In this document: positions 1-8,944 of the stretch, piece by piece
Numbering within the stretch: position 1 is the first letter of the stretch
Layout of the letters: every line of letters begins with the position of its first letter
Assembly: GCF_036784765.1 (NCBI RefSeq)
Contig: NZ_CP136651.1
Coordinates: forward strand, 1,240,001 to 1,304,000
Reading direction: 5' to 3'
Length of the DNA: 64,000 nucleotides
From: Novosphingobium sp. ZN18A2
Lineage (GTDB): Bacteria > Pseudomonadota > Alphaproteobacteria > Sphingomonadales > Sphingomonadaceae
Notes under the pieces: generated by a model
The model's input: only the letters and a program-made list of their open reading frames with translations
Databases searched by the model: none
What the model was told of the DNA's origin: nothing
Program-made: the position numbers and the translations under genes

Positions 1-1
1 C

Positions 2-610
2 AGGATGTTCGGTGATCCCACCGCACACGAGCAGCGCCGCCTCAGCCTCAATCCCATTCGCCATGTCGATCCGGTGGGCACCTTGCTGGTGCCCGGCTTC
101 CTGTGGCTGACAACGCATACCGCGTTCGGCTGGGCAAAGCCGGTGCCGGTCGATGCGCGGCGCCTGCGCAATCCGCGGCGCGACATGATGTTCGTGGCCG
201 CCGCCGGGCCGGGTTCCAACATCGTGCTGGCGCTTGCCGGAGCGATCGGCCTTGGCCTGCTGGTGCGCGCCGTCGGCCCGGCCGATCCCGGCATGACGGC
301 GCTGTTCCTGCGCGACAACATGGCGAACTTCATCGCCATCAACCTGTTCCTCGCCTTCTTCAACCTGCTGCCGATCCCGCCGTTCGACGGGTCGCACATC
401 GTCGAGGGACTGCTGCCGCGCGATGCCGCGCGCGCCTATGCCCGCACGCGGCAGGCGGGCTTCGCGATCATCCTGATCCTGTTGTTCGTGGTGCCCTGGC
501 TGATACCCGGTTTCGACCTGATCGGCGCGGTCGTGATTCCGCCGGTGCAGTGGCTTTTCAACCACTTCCTGCAGGTAACGCAGGCGGTTTCGGGCGTCCG
601 GATCACCTGA
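2..610 (+). CDS. Site-2 protease family protein (M50), 5' end missing
   Basis: Intramembrane zinc metalloprotease of the M50B/rhomboid-independent site-2 protease family. The frame is open to the left window edge, so the N-terminus with the expected HExxH zinc motif lies outside. What is visible starts at the conserved FGDPTA segment, followed by SLNPIRHVDPVGT, a hydrophobic stretch with AAAGPGSN, and the second metal-site signature NLLPIPPFDGSH, where the Asp supplies the third zinc ligand. At least four hydrophobic segments are present, as expected for this family. The cellular substrate is not deducible. The next gene starts 104 bases downstream on the same strand. The ATG at position 5 is internal and should not be taken as the start. 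Confidence 0.9.
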   Translation, partial: RMFGDPTAHEQRRLSLNPIRHVDPVGTLLVPGFLWLTTHTAFGWAKPVPVDARRLRNPRRDMMFVAAAGPGSNIVLALAGAIGLGLLVRAVGPADPGMTALFLRDNMANFIAINLFLAFFNLLPIPPFDGSHIVEGLLPRDAARAYARTRQAGFAIILILLFVVPWLIPGFDLIGAVVIPPVQWLFNHFLQVTQAVSGVRIT

Positions 611-714
611 CTTCATGAGAATTGCGTAATGTTGCCGGGCTGCGGCTTGCAACGCGGATGACGCGATCCGATCTAGGGTGGTGAGGGGGAATGGACCCGT
701 AGAGGAAACATTCC

Positions 715-1209
715 ATGATAAATCCCACGCTAAATCCCGCGAGAAACCAACGCCGCAGGGCCGCCATGTGGCTGGCGCCGGTTGCCGCGCTGGTGCTTGC
801 TGCCCCCGCGACCGCGCTGGCACAGGCCGGACAGGAGCATTCCGGACAGGAGCAGGCCGCCCGGCAGCAATCCACCAAGCAGCAATCCGCACACGAACCT
901 GCTGCCAGCATTCCATTCGCCAATCACGGCGGAATCTGGGACTGGCGCAGCGAAGGCGACAGCACGGTCTATTTCCAGGACAGCCATCGCCAGTGGTATC
1001 GTGCGGAACTGTTCATGCCCGCGCTTGACCTGCCCTTTGTGGAGTTCATCGGCATCGATGCGGGGCCGACCGGCACGCTCGACAGGTTCGGCGCGGTTTA
1101 CATCCACGGGCAGCGTTATCCGTTCAAGTCGTTCGTGAAGGTCGATGGCCCGCCCAGGAAGGCTGACCACGGCGAAAAGGCCAGGGCCGAACACCAATCC
1201 CGGTCATAA
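715..1209 (+). CDS. Exported DUF6491-like protein
   Basis: Small exported protein of unknown function, 164 aa. A basic N-terminus (NQRRRAAM) followed by a hydrophobic core and a signal-peptidase-like ALAQA site near residue 37 indicates a Sec signal peptide. A Gln/Ser/Ala-rich low-complexity linker follows (about 38-65), then a compact domain beginning FANHGGIWDWR and containing YFQDSHRQWYRAELF and LDRFGAVYIHGQRYPFKSF. This pattern resembles the DUF6491 family, which I recall as common in sphingomonads. The cysteines usual in that family are absent here. It is transcribed in the same direction as truB but with a 38-bp gap. The function is unknown and the family assignment is by memory of the motif pattern. 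Confidence 0.65.
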   Translation: MINPTLNPARNQRRRAAMWLAPVAALVLAAPATALAQAGQEHSGQEQAARQQSTKQQSAHEPAASIPFANHGGIWDWRSEGDSTVYFQDSHRQWYRAELFMPALDLPFVEFIGIDAGPTGTLDRFGAVYIHGQRYPFKSFVKVDGPPRKADHGEKARAEHQSRS

Positions 1210-1247
1210 GGCCTGACAGCGGGGTATGGCCGCGCTAAGGCGCCGCC

Positions 1248-2240
1248 ATGCCTGCACATTCGCCAAACGGCTGGATCATCCTCGACAAACCCGTAGGACT
1301 TGGCTCGACCCAGGCGGTCGGCGCGGTGAAGCGCAACCTGCGCGAGGCGGGCTTTGGCAAGGTAAAGGTCGGTCACGGCGGCACGCTCGACCCGCTGGCG
1401 AGCGGCGTCCTGCCGATCGCGCTGGGCGAAGCGACCAAGCTGTGCGGCCGGATGCTCGATGCGAGCAAGGAATACGCGTTTACCGTGCAGTTCGGGGAAG
1501 AGACCGACACGCTGGACCTTGAAGGCAAGGTGGTCGCCACCAGCCCGCATCGCCCTCCCTTCGCGGCGGTCGCGGCGGTGCTTGAAGCCTTCACGGGCGA
1601 GATAGATCAGGTTCCGCCAGCCTATTCCGCGCTGATGGTCGATGGCCAGCGCGCGTATGACCGCGCGCGGGCGGGCGAAGACGTTGACCTGAAATCGCGC
1701 CGCGTCACGATCCATTCGCTGCGCCTTGCGGGTGAGCGGAGCGATGAGAGCATCGCCTCCAGCTTCGCCACCACGGGCGGGCGACCCGATCCCTACGATC
1801 CGCACGCGCCGCTGGAGCTGGCCGATGCGGTGACGCTGGTGGCAGAGGTTTCCAAGGGCACGTATATTCGCAGCCTTGCCCGCGATATTGCGCTGGCGCT
1901 TGGAACGCGCGGCCATGTTACCTATCTTCGCCGCACGCGCGCTGGTCCGTTCGACCTGGCTCGCGCGATTTCGCTGGACAAACTCAACGAAATCGGTAAG
2001 GGCGCGCCCCTTGAACAGGTACTCTTGCCGCTAGAGGCGGCGCTGGACGACATCCCGGCGCTTCCCCTCGATCCGGAGCAGGCAAGGGCGGTCCGCCAGG
2101 GCCGCGTTCTGGCCGGAGTGGCTCTTGAAGACGGGCTGTACTGGGCGAGACTGGGGACTGTCCCCGTCGCGCTGATGCAGCTTTTGGGCGGCGAAGCCCG
2201 CGTCGTCAGGGGTTTCAACCTTCCCGATGTCGCGGAGTGA
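1248..2240 (+). CDS. truB: tRNA pseudouridine(55) synthase TruB
   Basis: Converts U55 in the T-loop of tRNAs to pseudouridine in the cytoplasm. The catalytic signature [19 protein letters not shown] is intact with the nucleophilic Asp at about residue 47, and downstream family motifs [16 protein letters not shown] and [13 protein letters not shown] are present. At 330 aa it has the usual alphaproteobacterial length including a C-terminal PUA-like part. Its stop TGA overlaps the ribosome-binding region of rpsO, so truB and rpsO are translationally close-coupled, the classic truB-rpsO-pnp arrangement. The assigned ATG is preceded by only a weak Shine-Dalgarno sequence. Confidence 0.97.
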   Translation: MPAHSPNGWIILDKPVGLGSTQAVGAVKRNLREAGFGKVKVGHGGTLDPLASGVLPIALGEATKLCGRMLDASKEYAFTVQFGEETDTLDLEGKVVATSPHRPPFAAVAAVLEAFTGEIDQVPPAYSALMVDGQRAYDRARAGEDVDLKSRRVTIHSLRLAGERSDESIASSFATTGGRPDPYDPHAPLELADAVTLVAEVSKGTYIRSLARDIALALGTRGHVTYLRRTRAGPFDLARAISLDKLNEIGKGAPLEQVLLPLEAALDDIPALPLDPEQARAVRQGRVLAGVALEDGLYWARLGTVPVALMQLLGGEARVVRGFNLPDVAE

Positions 2241-2245
2241 AGCAT

Positions 2246-2515
2246 ATGTCGGTTACCGCCGAGAAGAAGACCGAGATCATCGAAGACAATGGCCGCGTGA
2301 AGGGTGACACCGGTTCGCCGGAAGTGCAGGTCGCGATCCTGACCGAACGGATCCGCAACCTGACCGAGCACTTCAAGGAGCACCACAAGGACAACCATTC
2401 GCGTCGCGGCCTGCTGATGATGGTCAACAAGCGCCGCAGCCTCCTCGCCTATCTCAAGAAGAAAGACGTCGAGCGCTATAACGCACTGATCCAGAAGCTC
2501 GGTCTTCGTAAGTAA
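2246..2515 (+). CDS. rpsO: 30S ribosomal protein S15
   Basis: Primary-binding small-subunit protein that contacts 16S rRNA helices 20-22. The 89-aa product matches the family length exactly and carries the conserved [35 protein letters not shown] and the [11 protein letters not shown] segments. I chose the ATG at 2246 rather than the in-frame GTG at 2237, because GGAG (2234-2237) lies 8 bases before this ATG and the resulting protein begins MSVTAEKK as in relatives. The gene sits between truB and pnp. S15 commonly represses its own mRNA, but I see no specific pseudoknot here. Confidence 0.98.
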   Translation: MSVTAEKKTEIIEDNGRVKGDTGSPEVQVAILTERIRNLTEHFKEHHKDNHSRRGLLMMVNKRRSLLAYLKKKDVERYNALIQKLGLRK

Positions 2516-2521
2516 GTTTTC

Positions 2522-2549
2522 GAAGCGGCCCCCTGCGGGCCGCTTCTTG
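2522..2549 (+). terminator. Hairpin terminator or attenuator after rpsO
   Basis: A perfect 10-bp stem (2522-2531 with 2537-2546) closed by a 5-base loop begins 6 bases after the rpsO stop. The run of T after the stem is short (TTCTTG), so termination may be partial, allowing read-through into the roughly 170-base pnp leader. Confidence 0.75.
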
Positions 2550-2717
2550 CATGTGCCCTGCCGCGATCTTTGCGGGCAGGGCCGATGAAAAGGGGCAAGC
2601 TCTCGCAATCCGGCGAGGGCACGCCACGGGGCAAGCCAAGGCCCCACACCGGACCGGGACGGAATCCCCGGCAGCAAACCCCGCCGGCAATAGGGCCCGC
2701 GGGCTGAAGGAAATACA

Positions 2718-4994
2718 ATGTTCGACGTAAAAACCGTTTCGATGGAGTGGGGCGGAAAGACCCTCACCCTGGAAACCGGCCGCATCGCCCGTCAGGCTGA
2801 TGGCGCGGTCCTCGCCACGTATGGCGAAACAGTCGTGCTCTGCGCGGTCACGGCCGCCAAATCGGTCAAGGAAGGGCAGGACTTCTTCCCGCTGACCGTG
2901 CACTATCAGGAAAAGTTCTCGTCCGCCGGCCGCATTCCCGGCGGCTTTTTCAAGCGTGAGCGCGGCGCGACCGAAAAGGAAACGCTGACCAGCCGCCTGA
3001 TCGACCGCCCGGTTCGTCCGCTGTTCCCCGAAGGCTTCTATAACGAGATCAACGTCATCGCCCAGGTGATGAGCTATGACGGCGAGACCGAGCCTGACGT
3101 GCTGGCGATGATCGCCGCTTCGGCCGCGCTGACCATTTCGGGCGTGCCGTTCATGGGGCCGATCGGCGCCTGCCGCGTGGGCTTCGTCGATGGCGAATAC
3201 ACGCTCAACCCCAAGCAGTCCGCTGCCATCGAAGACGGCCGTCTCGACCTTGTCGTGGCCGCCACCGGCGAAGCCGTGATGATGGTGGAATCGGAAGCCA
3301 AGGAGCTGGCCGAGGACGAGATGCTCGGCGCCGTCATGTTCGCGCATGACGAATGCAAGAAGGTTGTCGACCTCATCATCCAGCTGGCCGAAAAGGCCGC
3401 CAAGGAGCCTTGGGAAATCGACATGTCGGACAACACCTCCGACATCAAGGCGAAGCTCAAGGATGTGATCGGCGCCGACGTTGCCGCCGCCTACAAGCTG
3501 ACCGACAAGTCGGCCCGTTCGGACGCGCTCAACGCCGCGCGCGCCAAGGCCAAGGAAGCCTTCGCCGACGCCGAGCCGCAGACCCAGATGGTCGCCATCA
3601 AGACCATGAAGAAGGTCGAGGCCGATATCGTTCGCGGTGCCATCCTCAAGGACGGCCAGCGCATCGACGGCCGCAAGCTCGACCAGGTCCGCCCGATCGA
3701 GGCGATGGTCGGCTTCCTGCCGCGCACGCACGGTTCGGCCCTGTTCACGCGCGGTGAAACGCAGACCATCTGCACCACCACGCTGGGCACCAAGGACAGC
3801 GAGCAGATGATCGACGGGCTGGAAGGCCTGTCGTACTCGGCGTTCATGCTGCACTATAACTTCCCGCCCTATTCGGTTGGCGAAGTGGGTCGCTTCGGCG
3901 CGCCGGGCCGCCGCGAAATCGGCCACGGCAAGCTGGCGTGGCGCGCGCTGCACCCGGTCCTGCCGAGCAAGGAAGACTTCCCCTACACGATCCGCGTGCT
4001 TTCCGACGTGACCGAATCCAACGGCTCCTCGTCGATGGCGACGGTATGTGGCGGCTGCCTTGCGATGATGGACGCCGGCGTTCCGATCGAGCGCCCGGTT
4101 TCGGGCATCGCCATGGGTCTGATCCTGGAAGGCGACGAATTCGCCGTCCTTTCGGACATCCTGGGTGACGAGGATCACCTTGGCGACATGGACTTCAAGG
4201 TGGCCGGCACCGAGAACGGCATCACCACGATGCAGATGGACATCAAGATCGCCGGCATCACCAAGGAGATCATGGGCAAGGCGCTTGAGCAGGCGAAGGC
4301 CGGACGCGCGCACATCCTGGGTGAAATGACCAAGGCCCTGGGTTCTGCCCGTACCGAGCTTTCGGCCCATGCGCCGCGCATCGAGACGATCCAGATCGAC
4401 AAGTCGAAGATCCGCGACGTCATCGGCACCGGCGGCAAGGTGATCCGCGAGATCGTGGCCGAAACCGGCGCCAAGGTGGATATCGACGACGAAGGCGTGA
4501 TCAAGATCAGCTCGTCCGACATCAACCAGATCGAGGCCGCCAAGGCCTGGATCCAGGGCATCGTGGAAGAGCCCGAGGTCGGCAAGATCTACACCGGCAA
4601 GGTCGTCAACATCGTCGACTTCGGTGCTTTCGTGAACTTCATGGGCGGCAAGGACGGTCTCGTCCACGTGTCGGAAATGAAGAACGAGCGCGTCGAAAAG
4701 CCGACCGACGTTGTTTCCGAAGGCCAGGAAGTGAAGGTCAAGGTGCTGGAGATCGATCCGCGCGGCAAGGTTCGCCTGTCGATGCGCGTCGTCGATCAGG
4801 AAACCGGCGAAGAGCTGGAAGATACCCGCCCGCCGCGCGAACCGCGTGGCGATCGCGGTGACCGTCGCGGCCCGCGCGGCGATCGCGGCGGCCGTGGCCG
4901 CGGCGGCGACCGTGATCGTGGCCCGCGTCGTGACCGTGGCGGCGAAGGTGGCGGCAACCCCGACCACATGCCGGCGTTCCTGAAGGACGATTGA
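2718..4994 (+). CDS. pnp: Polyribonucleotide nucleotidyltransferase (PNPase)
   Basis: Phosphorolytic 3'-5' exoribonuclease and core degradosome enzyme. Two RNase PH-like halves are followed by a KH domain with its GxxG loop in [11 protein letters not shown] (about residue 569), then an S1 domain from about 621 ([20 protein letters not shown]). The catalytic second half shows [14 protein letters not shown] and [18 protein letters not shown]. Beyond residue about 703 there is an Arg/Gly/Asp-rich tail with repeated RGDRG and RGGRGRG units ending [12 protein letters not shown], an extension typical of sphingomonad/alpha PNPases. AAGGA at 2707-2711 supports the ATG. The 758-aa length is slightly longer than E. 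coli PNPase because of the tail. Confidence 0.98.
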   Translation: MFDVKTVSMEWGGKTLTLETGRIARQADGAVLATYGETVVLCAVTAAKSVKEGQDFFPLTVHYQEKFSSAGRIPGGFFKRERGATEKETLTSRLIDRPVRPLFPEGFYNEINVIAQVMSYDGETEPDVLAMIAASAALTISGVPFMGPIGACRVGFVDGEYTLNPKQSAAIEDGRLDLVVAATGEAVMMVESEAKELAEDEMLGAVMFAHDECKKVVDLIIQLAEKAAKEPWEIDMSDNTSDIKAKLKDVIGADVAAAYKLTDKSARSDALNAARAKAKEAFADAEPQTQMVAIKTMKKVEADIVRGAILKDGQRIDGRKLDQVRPIEAMVGFLPRTHGSALFTRGETQTICTTTLGTKDSEQMIDGLEGLSYSAFMLHYNFPPYSVGEVGRFGAPGRREIGHGKLAWRALHPVLPSKEDFPYTIRVLSDVTESNGSSSMATVCGGCLAMMDAGVPIERPVSGIAMGLILEGDEFAVLSDILGDEDHLGDMDFKVAGTENGITTMQMDIKIAGITKEIMGKALEQAKAGRAHILGEMTKALGSARTELSAHAPRIETIQIDKSKIRDVIGTGGKVIREIVAETGAKVDIDDEGVIKISSSDINQIEAAKAWIQGIVEEPEVGKIYTGKVVNIVDFGAFVNFMGGKDGLVHVSEMKNERVEKPTDVVSEGQEVKVKVLEIDPRGKVRLSMRVVDQETGEELEDTRPPREPRGDRGDRRGPRGDRGGRGRGGDRDRGPRRDRGGEGGGNPDHMPAFLKDD

Positions 4995-5017
4995 TCCGTC
5001 CTGACGGCACAGACAGG

Positions 5018-5050
5018 AAAAGGGCCGCGGAGCGATCCGCGGCCCTTTTT
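5018..5050 (+). terminator. Strong rho-independent terminator of pnp
   Basis: AAAAGGGCCGCGG (5018-5030) pairs perfectly with CCGCGGCCCTTTT (5037-5049) around a 6-base loop and is followed by further T residues. The A-tract before and the T-tract after make it potentially bidirectional, which suits the convergent diguanylate cyclase gene. Confidence 0.93.
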
Positions 5051-5127
5051 GTTTGCCTGCCCTTCTGGCTTGCCTCTCTGTCGATATGCCCATGCTTGCC
5101 GGGAAGGCGCGACGTGACCCCCGCTTC

Positions 5128-6246
5128 TCAGCCGTTCGGCAAGGGCGCCGCTGAAATCCTGTTCCGGCCCGCCTTTTTCGCCGCATAAAGCGCCTGGTCG
5201 GCCGCCTTCAACGCGGCGCGCCGGTCGCTCCAGGCAAGCGCGTCCGCGATGCCGGCGGAAAACGTGATCTGGCCAAACGGTTCGTCTGTGGTGCGGTTGA
5301 CGAGCCTGCGCTGTGCCAGTTCGCTGCGCGCGCCGTCCAGCCGGGTGCGCGCCTGCTCAAGCGTCTGGCCCCGGAACAGCACAGCAAATTCCTCTCCGCC
5401 GTGACGGGCGACATGACACTTGTCATCGGAAATCTTCGCAAGCAACGTCGCGACCGTGCGCAGAACCCTGTCGCCTGCCGCGTGGCCATGTGTGTCGTTG
5501 ATTTTCTTGAAGTGGTCGATGTCGCAAAATGCGATGCAAAGCGGGTCGTTCAGCGCGCGCGCCGAACGATACTGGTCTTCGTACAGCCTGTCGAAGGCGC
5601 GACGATTGGGCAGCTCGGTCAGGTGATCGACCTCGGCCGCGCGCCGGGCGGCTTCAAGATCGCCCTGGAGCTTCCTGGCGCGTTGCTCGCTGCGTTCCAG
5701 CCGCGTTTCGATCCGCAGCGTCCGGTTCAGCATCACCCGGCCGATGGAAAGCAGTTCGGCGATTACATCGTCCCCGTCGCTCGCCCGCTCCAGATCGTCG
5801 ACATGGCGGTTGAGCGCCTGTTTGTAATCGCGGGTCGCTTCGGTGTCGGTGCGCGCCTGGTTGCCGAATTCCTCAAGCCCCTTTTCCAGCCGTTCGGCAA
5901 GCGCGCTGACGGCGGCGGCCTGCCGGTCGTGCCCGGTTTCGCGGGCCACGCGCTCCAGCCATGACAGGCTGACGATGCGTCCCTGTTTACGCCGGCCCTC
6001 GACGCGGCGGGAAAGCTCGGGATTGGCCCCGGTCACGCAGTCGTGCGCAATCGCCAGTGCCGATCCGGACATTTCGATGTCGAAATCGTCCAGGAACCGT
6101 TCGATCTGCAACAGCACGCGATTGCGCGGCGGCAGGCTGGCGCCCGGCTGGACAGACGGCACGTCTGGCGCGGCGGCTCGCCCGAGACCGAACCAGCGGC
6201 GCAGGCGGTGCGAATGGCTTGTCAGGGCAGGGTCATGCGCGGTCAT
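5128..6246 (-). CDS. GGDEF-domain diguanylate cyclase
   Basis: Likely makes cyclic di-GMP from two GTP. The C-terminal GGDEF domain (about residues 205-365) has the metal/GTP loop FCDIDHFKKINDTHGHAAGD and an intact active-site GGEEF at about 283-287, so it should be catalytically competent. No RxxD product-inhibition site is visible at the expected place just before GGEEF. The N-terminal 200 residues have no transmembrane segments and no domain I recognise. They contain charged, probably coiled-coil sequence around 110-205 (RLERSEQRARKLQGDLEAARR), which could mediate dimerisation. It stands alone, convergent with pnp. Confidence 0.92.
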   Translation of the reverse strand: MTAHDPALTSHSHRLRRWFGLGRAAAPDVPSVQPGASLPPRNRVLLQIERFLDDFDIEMSGSALAIAHDCVTGANPELSRRVEGRRKQGRIVSLSWLERVARETGHDRQAAAVSALAERLEKGLEEFGNQARTDTEATRDYKQALNRHVDDLERASDGDDVIAELLSIGRVMLNRTLRIETRLERSEQRARKLQGDLEAARRAAEVDHLTELPNRRAFDRLYEDQYRSARALNDPLCIAFCDIDHFKKINDTHGHAAGDRVLRTVATLLAKISDDKCHVARHGGEEFAVLFRGQTLEQARTRLDGARSELAQRRLVNRTTDEPFGQITFSAGIADALAWSDRRAALKAADQALYAAKKAGRNRISAAPLPNG

Positions 6247-6350
6247 GCCCCATAGAACGGGGTGTGACCGCGAAAATTAACCAAACCCGGGAAGCGCGCC
6301 TGACCCGAAGGCGCGCCTGACGATCGCCAGCGACGCAGCGCGCCTTGGCG

Positions 6351-7049
6351 TCAGCGGACGCGCGGACCGCCGAACGGAAGCGGCGGAGGCGGGCGACGAT
6401 GGCCGCGCGGCAGCTGCGCCTGATAAGCGCGGCCGCAATGTTCCACGCAATAGGGGAAGCCGGGGTTCACCTTCTCTCCGCAAAAGTGGAAGTCGGGCTC
6501 GCCGGGGTGTCCCATCGGCCAGCGGCAGATCCGGTCGTTAAGGTCCAGCAGGCTGGTCTTGTCGGCGATTTCGGGGCTGGGGCGCGCAGGCACCAGGCGC
6601 CGGGGCGGCGCGGGCGGGATCGGAGCCTGCTGGTCACCCGGACCCTGGCGAAGAAAACCGCCCGGGCCGACCGAGACGACGCGCTGTTGCGGCGCCGGGG
6701 TATTGCCCGTGTCGGCCTTCTGCCCTGCCGGCGTCGCGCCGGGGGCGGCCGAAGGCGGCGGGGGCGGGGCCGGGCTTGCCGCCGGCGCGGGTCTGGCTGC
6801 CGGCTTCGCCATGCGCGGTTCGCTGGGCTTCGCGGCCGGTGCGGGGCGCGATGCCTTGGCCGGAGCTTCGGACTTTTCCTTTTCCCCCGCCTTTACGGGA
6901 GAGGGGCGCGCCTTCAGGCCAAGGCGATGCGCCTTGCCGATCACAGCATTGCGGCTGACCCCGCCAAGTTCTTCCGCGATCTGGCTGGCGGTGGAGCCGC
7001 CTTCCCACATCTTGGTCAGTTTCTCGATCCGCTCTTCGGTCCAGCTCAT
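6351..7049 (-). CDS. gcrA: GcrA cell cycle regulator
   Basis: GcrA-family transcription factor. In Caulobacter, GcrA works with sigma-70 RNA polymerase at promoters carrying CcrM-methylated GANTC. The N-terminus MSWTEERIEKLTKMWEGG with the HTH-like SASQIAEELGGVSRNAVIGKAHRLGL is diagnostic. The C-terminal part (ICRWPMGHPGEPDFHFCGE...PYCVEHC) contains the conserved Cys/His-like pattern. Between them is a long Pro/Ala-rich linker of roughly 100 residues. The ATG at 7049 was chosen because the family always starts MSWT; the longer in-frame ORF upstream is not conserved. The divergent ABC permease begins about 90 bases away. Confidence 0.95.
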   Translation of the reverse strand: MSWTEERIEKLTKMWEGGSTASQIAEELGGVSRNAVIGKAHRLGLKARPSPVKAGEKEKSEAPAKASRPAPAAKPSEPRMAKPAARPAPAASPAPPPPPSAAPGATPAGQKADTGNTPAPQQRVVSVGPGGFLRQGPGDQQAPIPPAPPRRLVPARPSPEIADKTSLLDLNDRICRWPMGHPGEPDFHFCGEKVNPGFPYCVEHCGRAYQAQLPRGHRRPPPPLPFGGPRVR

Positions 7050-7138
7050 CGCGTGCCCTTGTTCCTGTTTCGGGGATCGCACGGCTGCGAGCCCAGTGAA
7101 GTCTTGCCATGACCGTACCCGCGAAGTACCGCGCGGGC

Positions 7139-8008
7139 ATGGCCGATCAATCTTTGCCCGCACAGGGCGTCTCTACCCGTCGCTCCGGAGGGTTTGCTCC
7201 GCCCGGGCAACCGCATTTCCGCAGTTTCAACCGGCTCGGCATGTGGACTCTCTATATGAAGGAGGTCCGCCGGTTCTTCAAGGTGCAGACCCAGACGATC
7301 TGGGCGCCCGCCGTGTCGACGCTGCTTTTTCTGATGATCTTCACATTGGCGATGGGGCGGGGGGATCGGCAGATCCTGGGCGTCAACTTCGCCAGCTTCG
7401 TCGCGCCCGGCCTGATCGCCATGGGAATGCTCAACAATTCCTTTGCCAATGCGAGCTTCAGCCTGCTTGCCGGCAAGATCCAGGGCACCATCGTCGATTA
7501 CCTGATGCCGCCCCTGTCCGAGATCGAACTGTTGCTGGCGATGACAGCGGCGGCGGTGACGCGGGCCATCTGCGTCGGGCTTGCCGTTTATGGTGCGATG
7601 CTGCTCTGGCCGGGTGTGGAACTGACCATCCGGCATCCCTGGGCGATTGTCTGGTTTGGCCTTAACGGCGCGTTCCTGCTGGCGCTGGTCGGCCTGCTCA
7701 CCTCGCTATGGGCGGAAAAGTTCGATCATAACGCGGCGGTGACCAATTTCGTGATCATGCCGCTGTCGATGCTGTCGGGCACGTTCTATGTGATCAGCAA
7801 CCTTGCCCCGGCGTTCCAGGCGGTCAGCCGCGTGAACCCGATCTTCTACATCATTTCCGGATTCCGGTTCGGGTTTCTGGGGCAGAGCGACATTGGCGAC
7901 ACCAATGTCGCGGTGCTGCACGGTGCGATCTATCTGGGCGTGCTCAACCTGGTGGTTGCGGGCGTGGTCTATGCCCTGCTGAAAAGCGGCTGGAAGCTGA
8001 AGAGCTGA
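7139..8008 (+). CDS. ABC-2 type transporter permease
   Basis: Integral membrane subunit of an ABC-2 exporter. After a short hydrophilic N-terminus the sequence MWTLYMKEVRRFFKVQTQTI leads into six hydrophobic segments, with the family region FVIMPLSMLSGTFYVISNLAPAFQAVSRVNPIFY typical of polysaccharide/drug-type ABC-2 permeases. At 289 aa it is the normal length. No ATPase partner is adjacent in this window, so the cognate ATP-binding protein must be encoded elsewhere, as often seen for this orphan permease in sphingomonads. The start is uncertain: ATGs at 7109, 7139 and 7241 are in frame. I prefer 7139 (MADQSL) from recollected homologues. Confidence 0.85.
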   Translation: MADQSLPAQGVSTRRSGGFAPPGQPHFRSFNRLGMWTLYMKEVRRFFKVQTQTIWAPAVSTLLFLMIFTLAMGRGDRQILGVNFASFVAPGLIAMGMLNNSFANASFSLLAGKIQGTIVDYLMPPLSEIELLLAMTAAAVTRAICVGLAVYGAMLLWPGVELTIRHPWAIVWFGLNGAFLLALVGLLTSLWAEKFDHNAAVTNFVIMPLSMLSGTFYVISNLAPAFQAVSRVNPIFYIISGFRFGFLGQSDIGDTNVAVLHGAIYLGVLNLVVAGVVYALLKSGWKLKS

Positions 8009-8023
8009 GGCGGAAATTGCCCG

Positions 8024-8053
8024 GCGCAGGCGCGTGAAAACGCGCGCCTGCGC
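8024..8053. terminator. GC-rich hairpin between convergent genes
   Basis: An 11-bp perfect inverted repeat (8024-8034 with 8043-8053) lies between the ends of the ABC permease gene and the convergent hspQ. It is followed by TTAAA on the plus strand, and the loop holds an A-run, so it may end transcripts from both sides. The T-tract is weak. Confidence 0.55.
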
Positions 8054-8066
8054 TTAAACCTGCGCA

Positions 8067-8447
8067 TCAATGCGTCATCGAACGGTGCAGGCGATAACGC
8101 CCGCCGTGGAATCCTTCGAAGATGTCATCGAGAGAGGGATGTTCGACCGGGCCCGATTCCGCGTCGCACATCAGGTTCTGCTGGCTGACATAGGCGACAT
8201 AGCTGCTGTCGTCGTTTTCAGCGAGCAGGTGATAGAACGGCTGGTCGCGGTTCGGCCGCAGGTCTTCGGGAATCGATTCGTACCATTCCTCGCTGTTGGC
8301 GAAGACGGGATCGATATCGAAAATCACCCCGCGCACATCGAACATGCGATGGCGCACGATATCCCCGATGCCAAATCGGGCGGACGACACAGGCGGTGCA
8401 GTGACGTGGCGGCCAGCCTGCGGTGAAAAGAAGCTCGCTCGGTCCAT
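8067..8447 (-). CDS. hspQ: Heat shock protein HspQ
   Basis: YccV/HspQ-family protein. In E. coli HspQ is a hemimethylated-DNA-binding protein later shown to be a specificity factor for Lon. The 126-aa product carries the conserved FGIGDIVRHRMFDVRGVIFDIDP, EEWYESIPEDLRPNRDQPFYHLLAEN and YVAYVSQQNL blocks that define the family. The start at 8447 (MDRASFF) was chosen because a longer ORF would run through the tRNA-Ser gene on the opposite strand. It precedes the divergent tRNA gene by about 150 bases. Confidence 0.93.
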   Translation of the reverse strand: MDRASFFSPQAGRHVTAPPVSSARFGIGDIVRHRMFDVRGVIFDIDPVFANSEEWYESIPEDLRPNRDQPFYHLLAENDDSSYVAYVSQQNLMCDAESGPVEHPSLDDIFEGFHGGRYRLHRSMTH

Positions 8448-8594
8448 GCGGGCAATATAGGTTTTGCAGTGCACCCAAACAAGCGACCGCGCGATTTCTT
8501 CCGCAGCTTTCCTCTTGGCAAGCGCGCGCCCATGCGCTAACCGCGCGCTTCCCGACCCGGGGGCGAACCCTTTTCGCCCTTCCAGGCACTTCGT

Positions 8595-8684
8595 GGAGAG
8601 GTGGCAGAGAGGTCGAATGCGCCGCACTCGAAATGCGGTTTACGGGCAACCGTAACGTGGGTTCGAATCCCACCCTCTCCGCCA
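8595..8684 (+). tRNA. tRNA-Ser (CGA anticodon)
   Basis: A complete class II tRNA of 90 nt. The acceptor stem GGAGAGG (8595-8601) pairs with CCTCTCC (8674-8680), followed by discriminator G and an encoded CCA (8682-8684). The anticodon arm is CCGCA-CTCGAAA-TGCGG, giving anticodon CGA for UCG. A long variable arm (TTTACGGGCAACCGTAA) and a canonical T arm (GTGGG-TTCGAAT-CCCAC) identify it as tRNA-Ser. Its 3' end is a typical integration site, and an integrase stump follows downstream. Confidence 0.97.
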
Positions 8685-8868
8685 ATTCCCCATTCCTCAA
8701 CGTGTTCCGGTGTCGCTGTATATCCAATAAAGCGCGGAAGTATCACGTTTTTTGTCCCTCGTTGTGTTCTGGCGTGTTTGGGCGTTTCCTGACGTATGTG
8801 GGGTAGAGTGTGGGGTTGTGTGGGGTTGGGCCTCTTCATCTTCCACCAGATTCTGCTATGATCCGCGA

Positions 8869-8944
8869 ATGGGAAACTTGAGCAAGGACAAGGTCCGAGA
8901 GCTAAGCGAGCCCGGCCGCTATTCGGATGGCGATGGCTTGATTC
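8869..8944 (+). pseudogene. N-terminal stump of a tyrosine integrase
   Basis: The reading frame from 8869 encodes MGNLSKDKVRELSEPGRYSDGDGL, which matches the start of the Arm DNA-binding domain (DUF4102) of P4-type tyrosine recombinases that integrate into tRNA genes. After about 25 residues the match stops exactly at the left end of the IS6-type element. No catalytic domain remains in the window. Its position about 185 bases after the tRNA-Ser 3' end and its co-orientation fit the usual attL-int layout of a genomic island. Confidence 0.75.

Noticed and set aside
4838..4960. Possible CRISPR or tandem repeat in the GATCGCGG-like sequence at the pnp 3' end
   Set aside because: The repetition follows codons of the RGD/RGG tail, units are irregular and there are no spacers.
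2454..5186. 910-aa open frame on the minus strand opposite pnp
   Set aside because: It is a GC-driven shadow of pnp: composition is His/Asp/Arg/Leu-rich with no domain, and pnp on the plus strand is unmistakable.
8448..8627. N-terminal extension of hspQ to 8627
   Set aside because: It would run antisense through tRNA-Ser and lacks similarity; the conserved protein starts at 8447.
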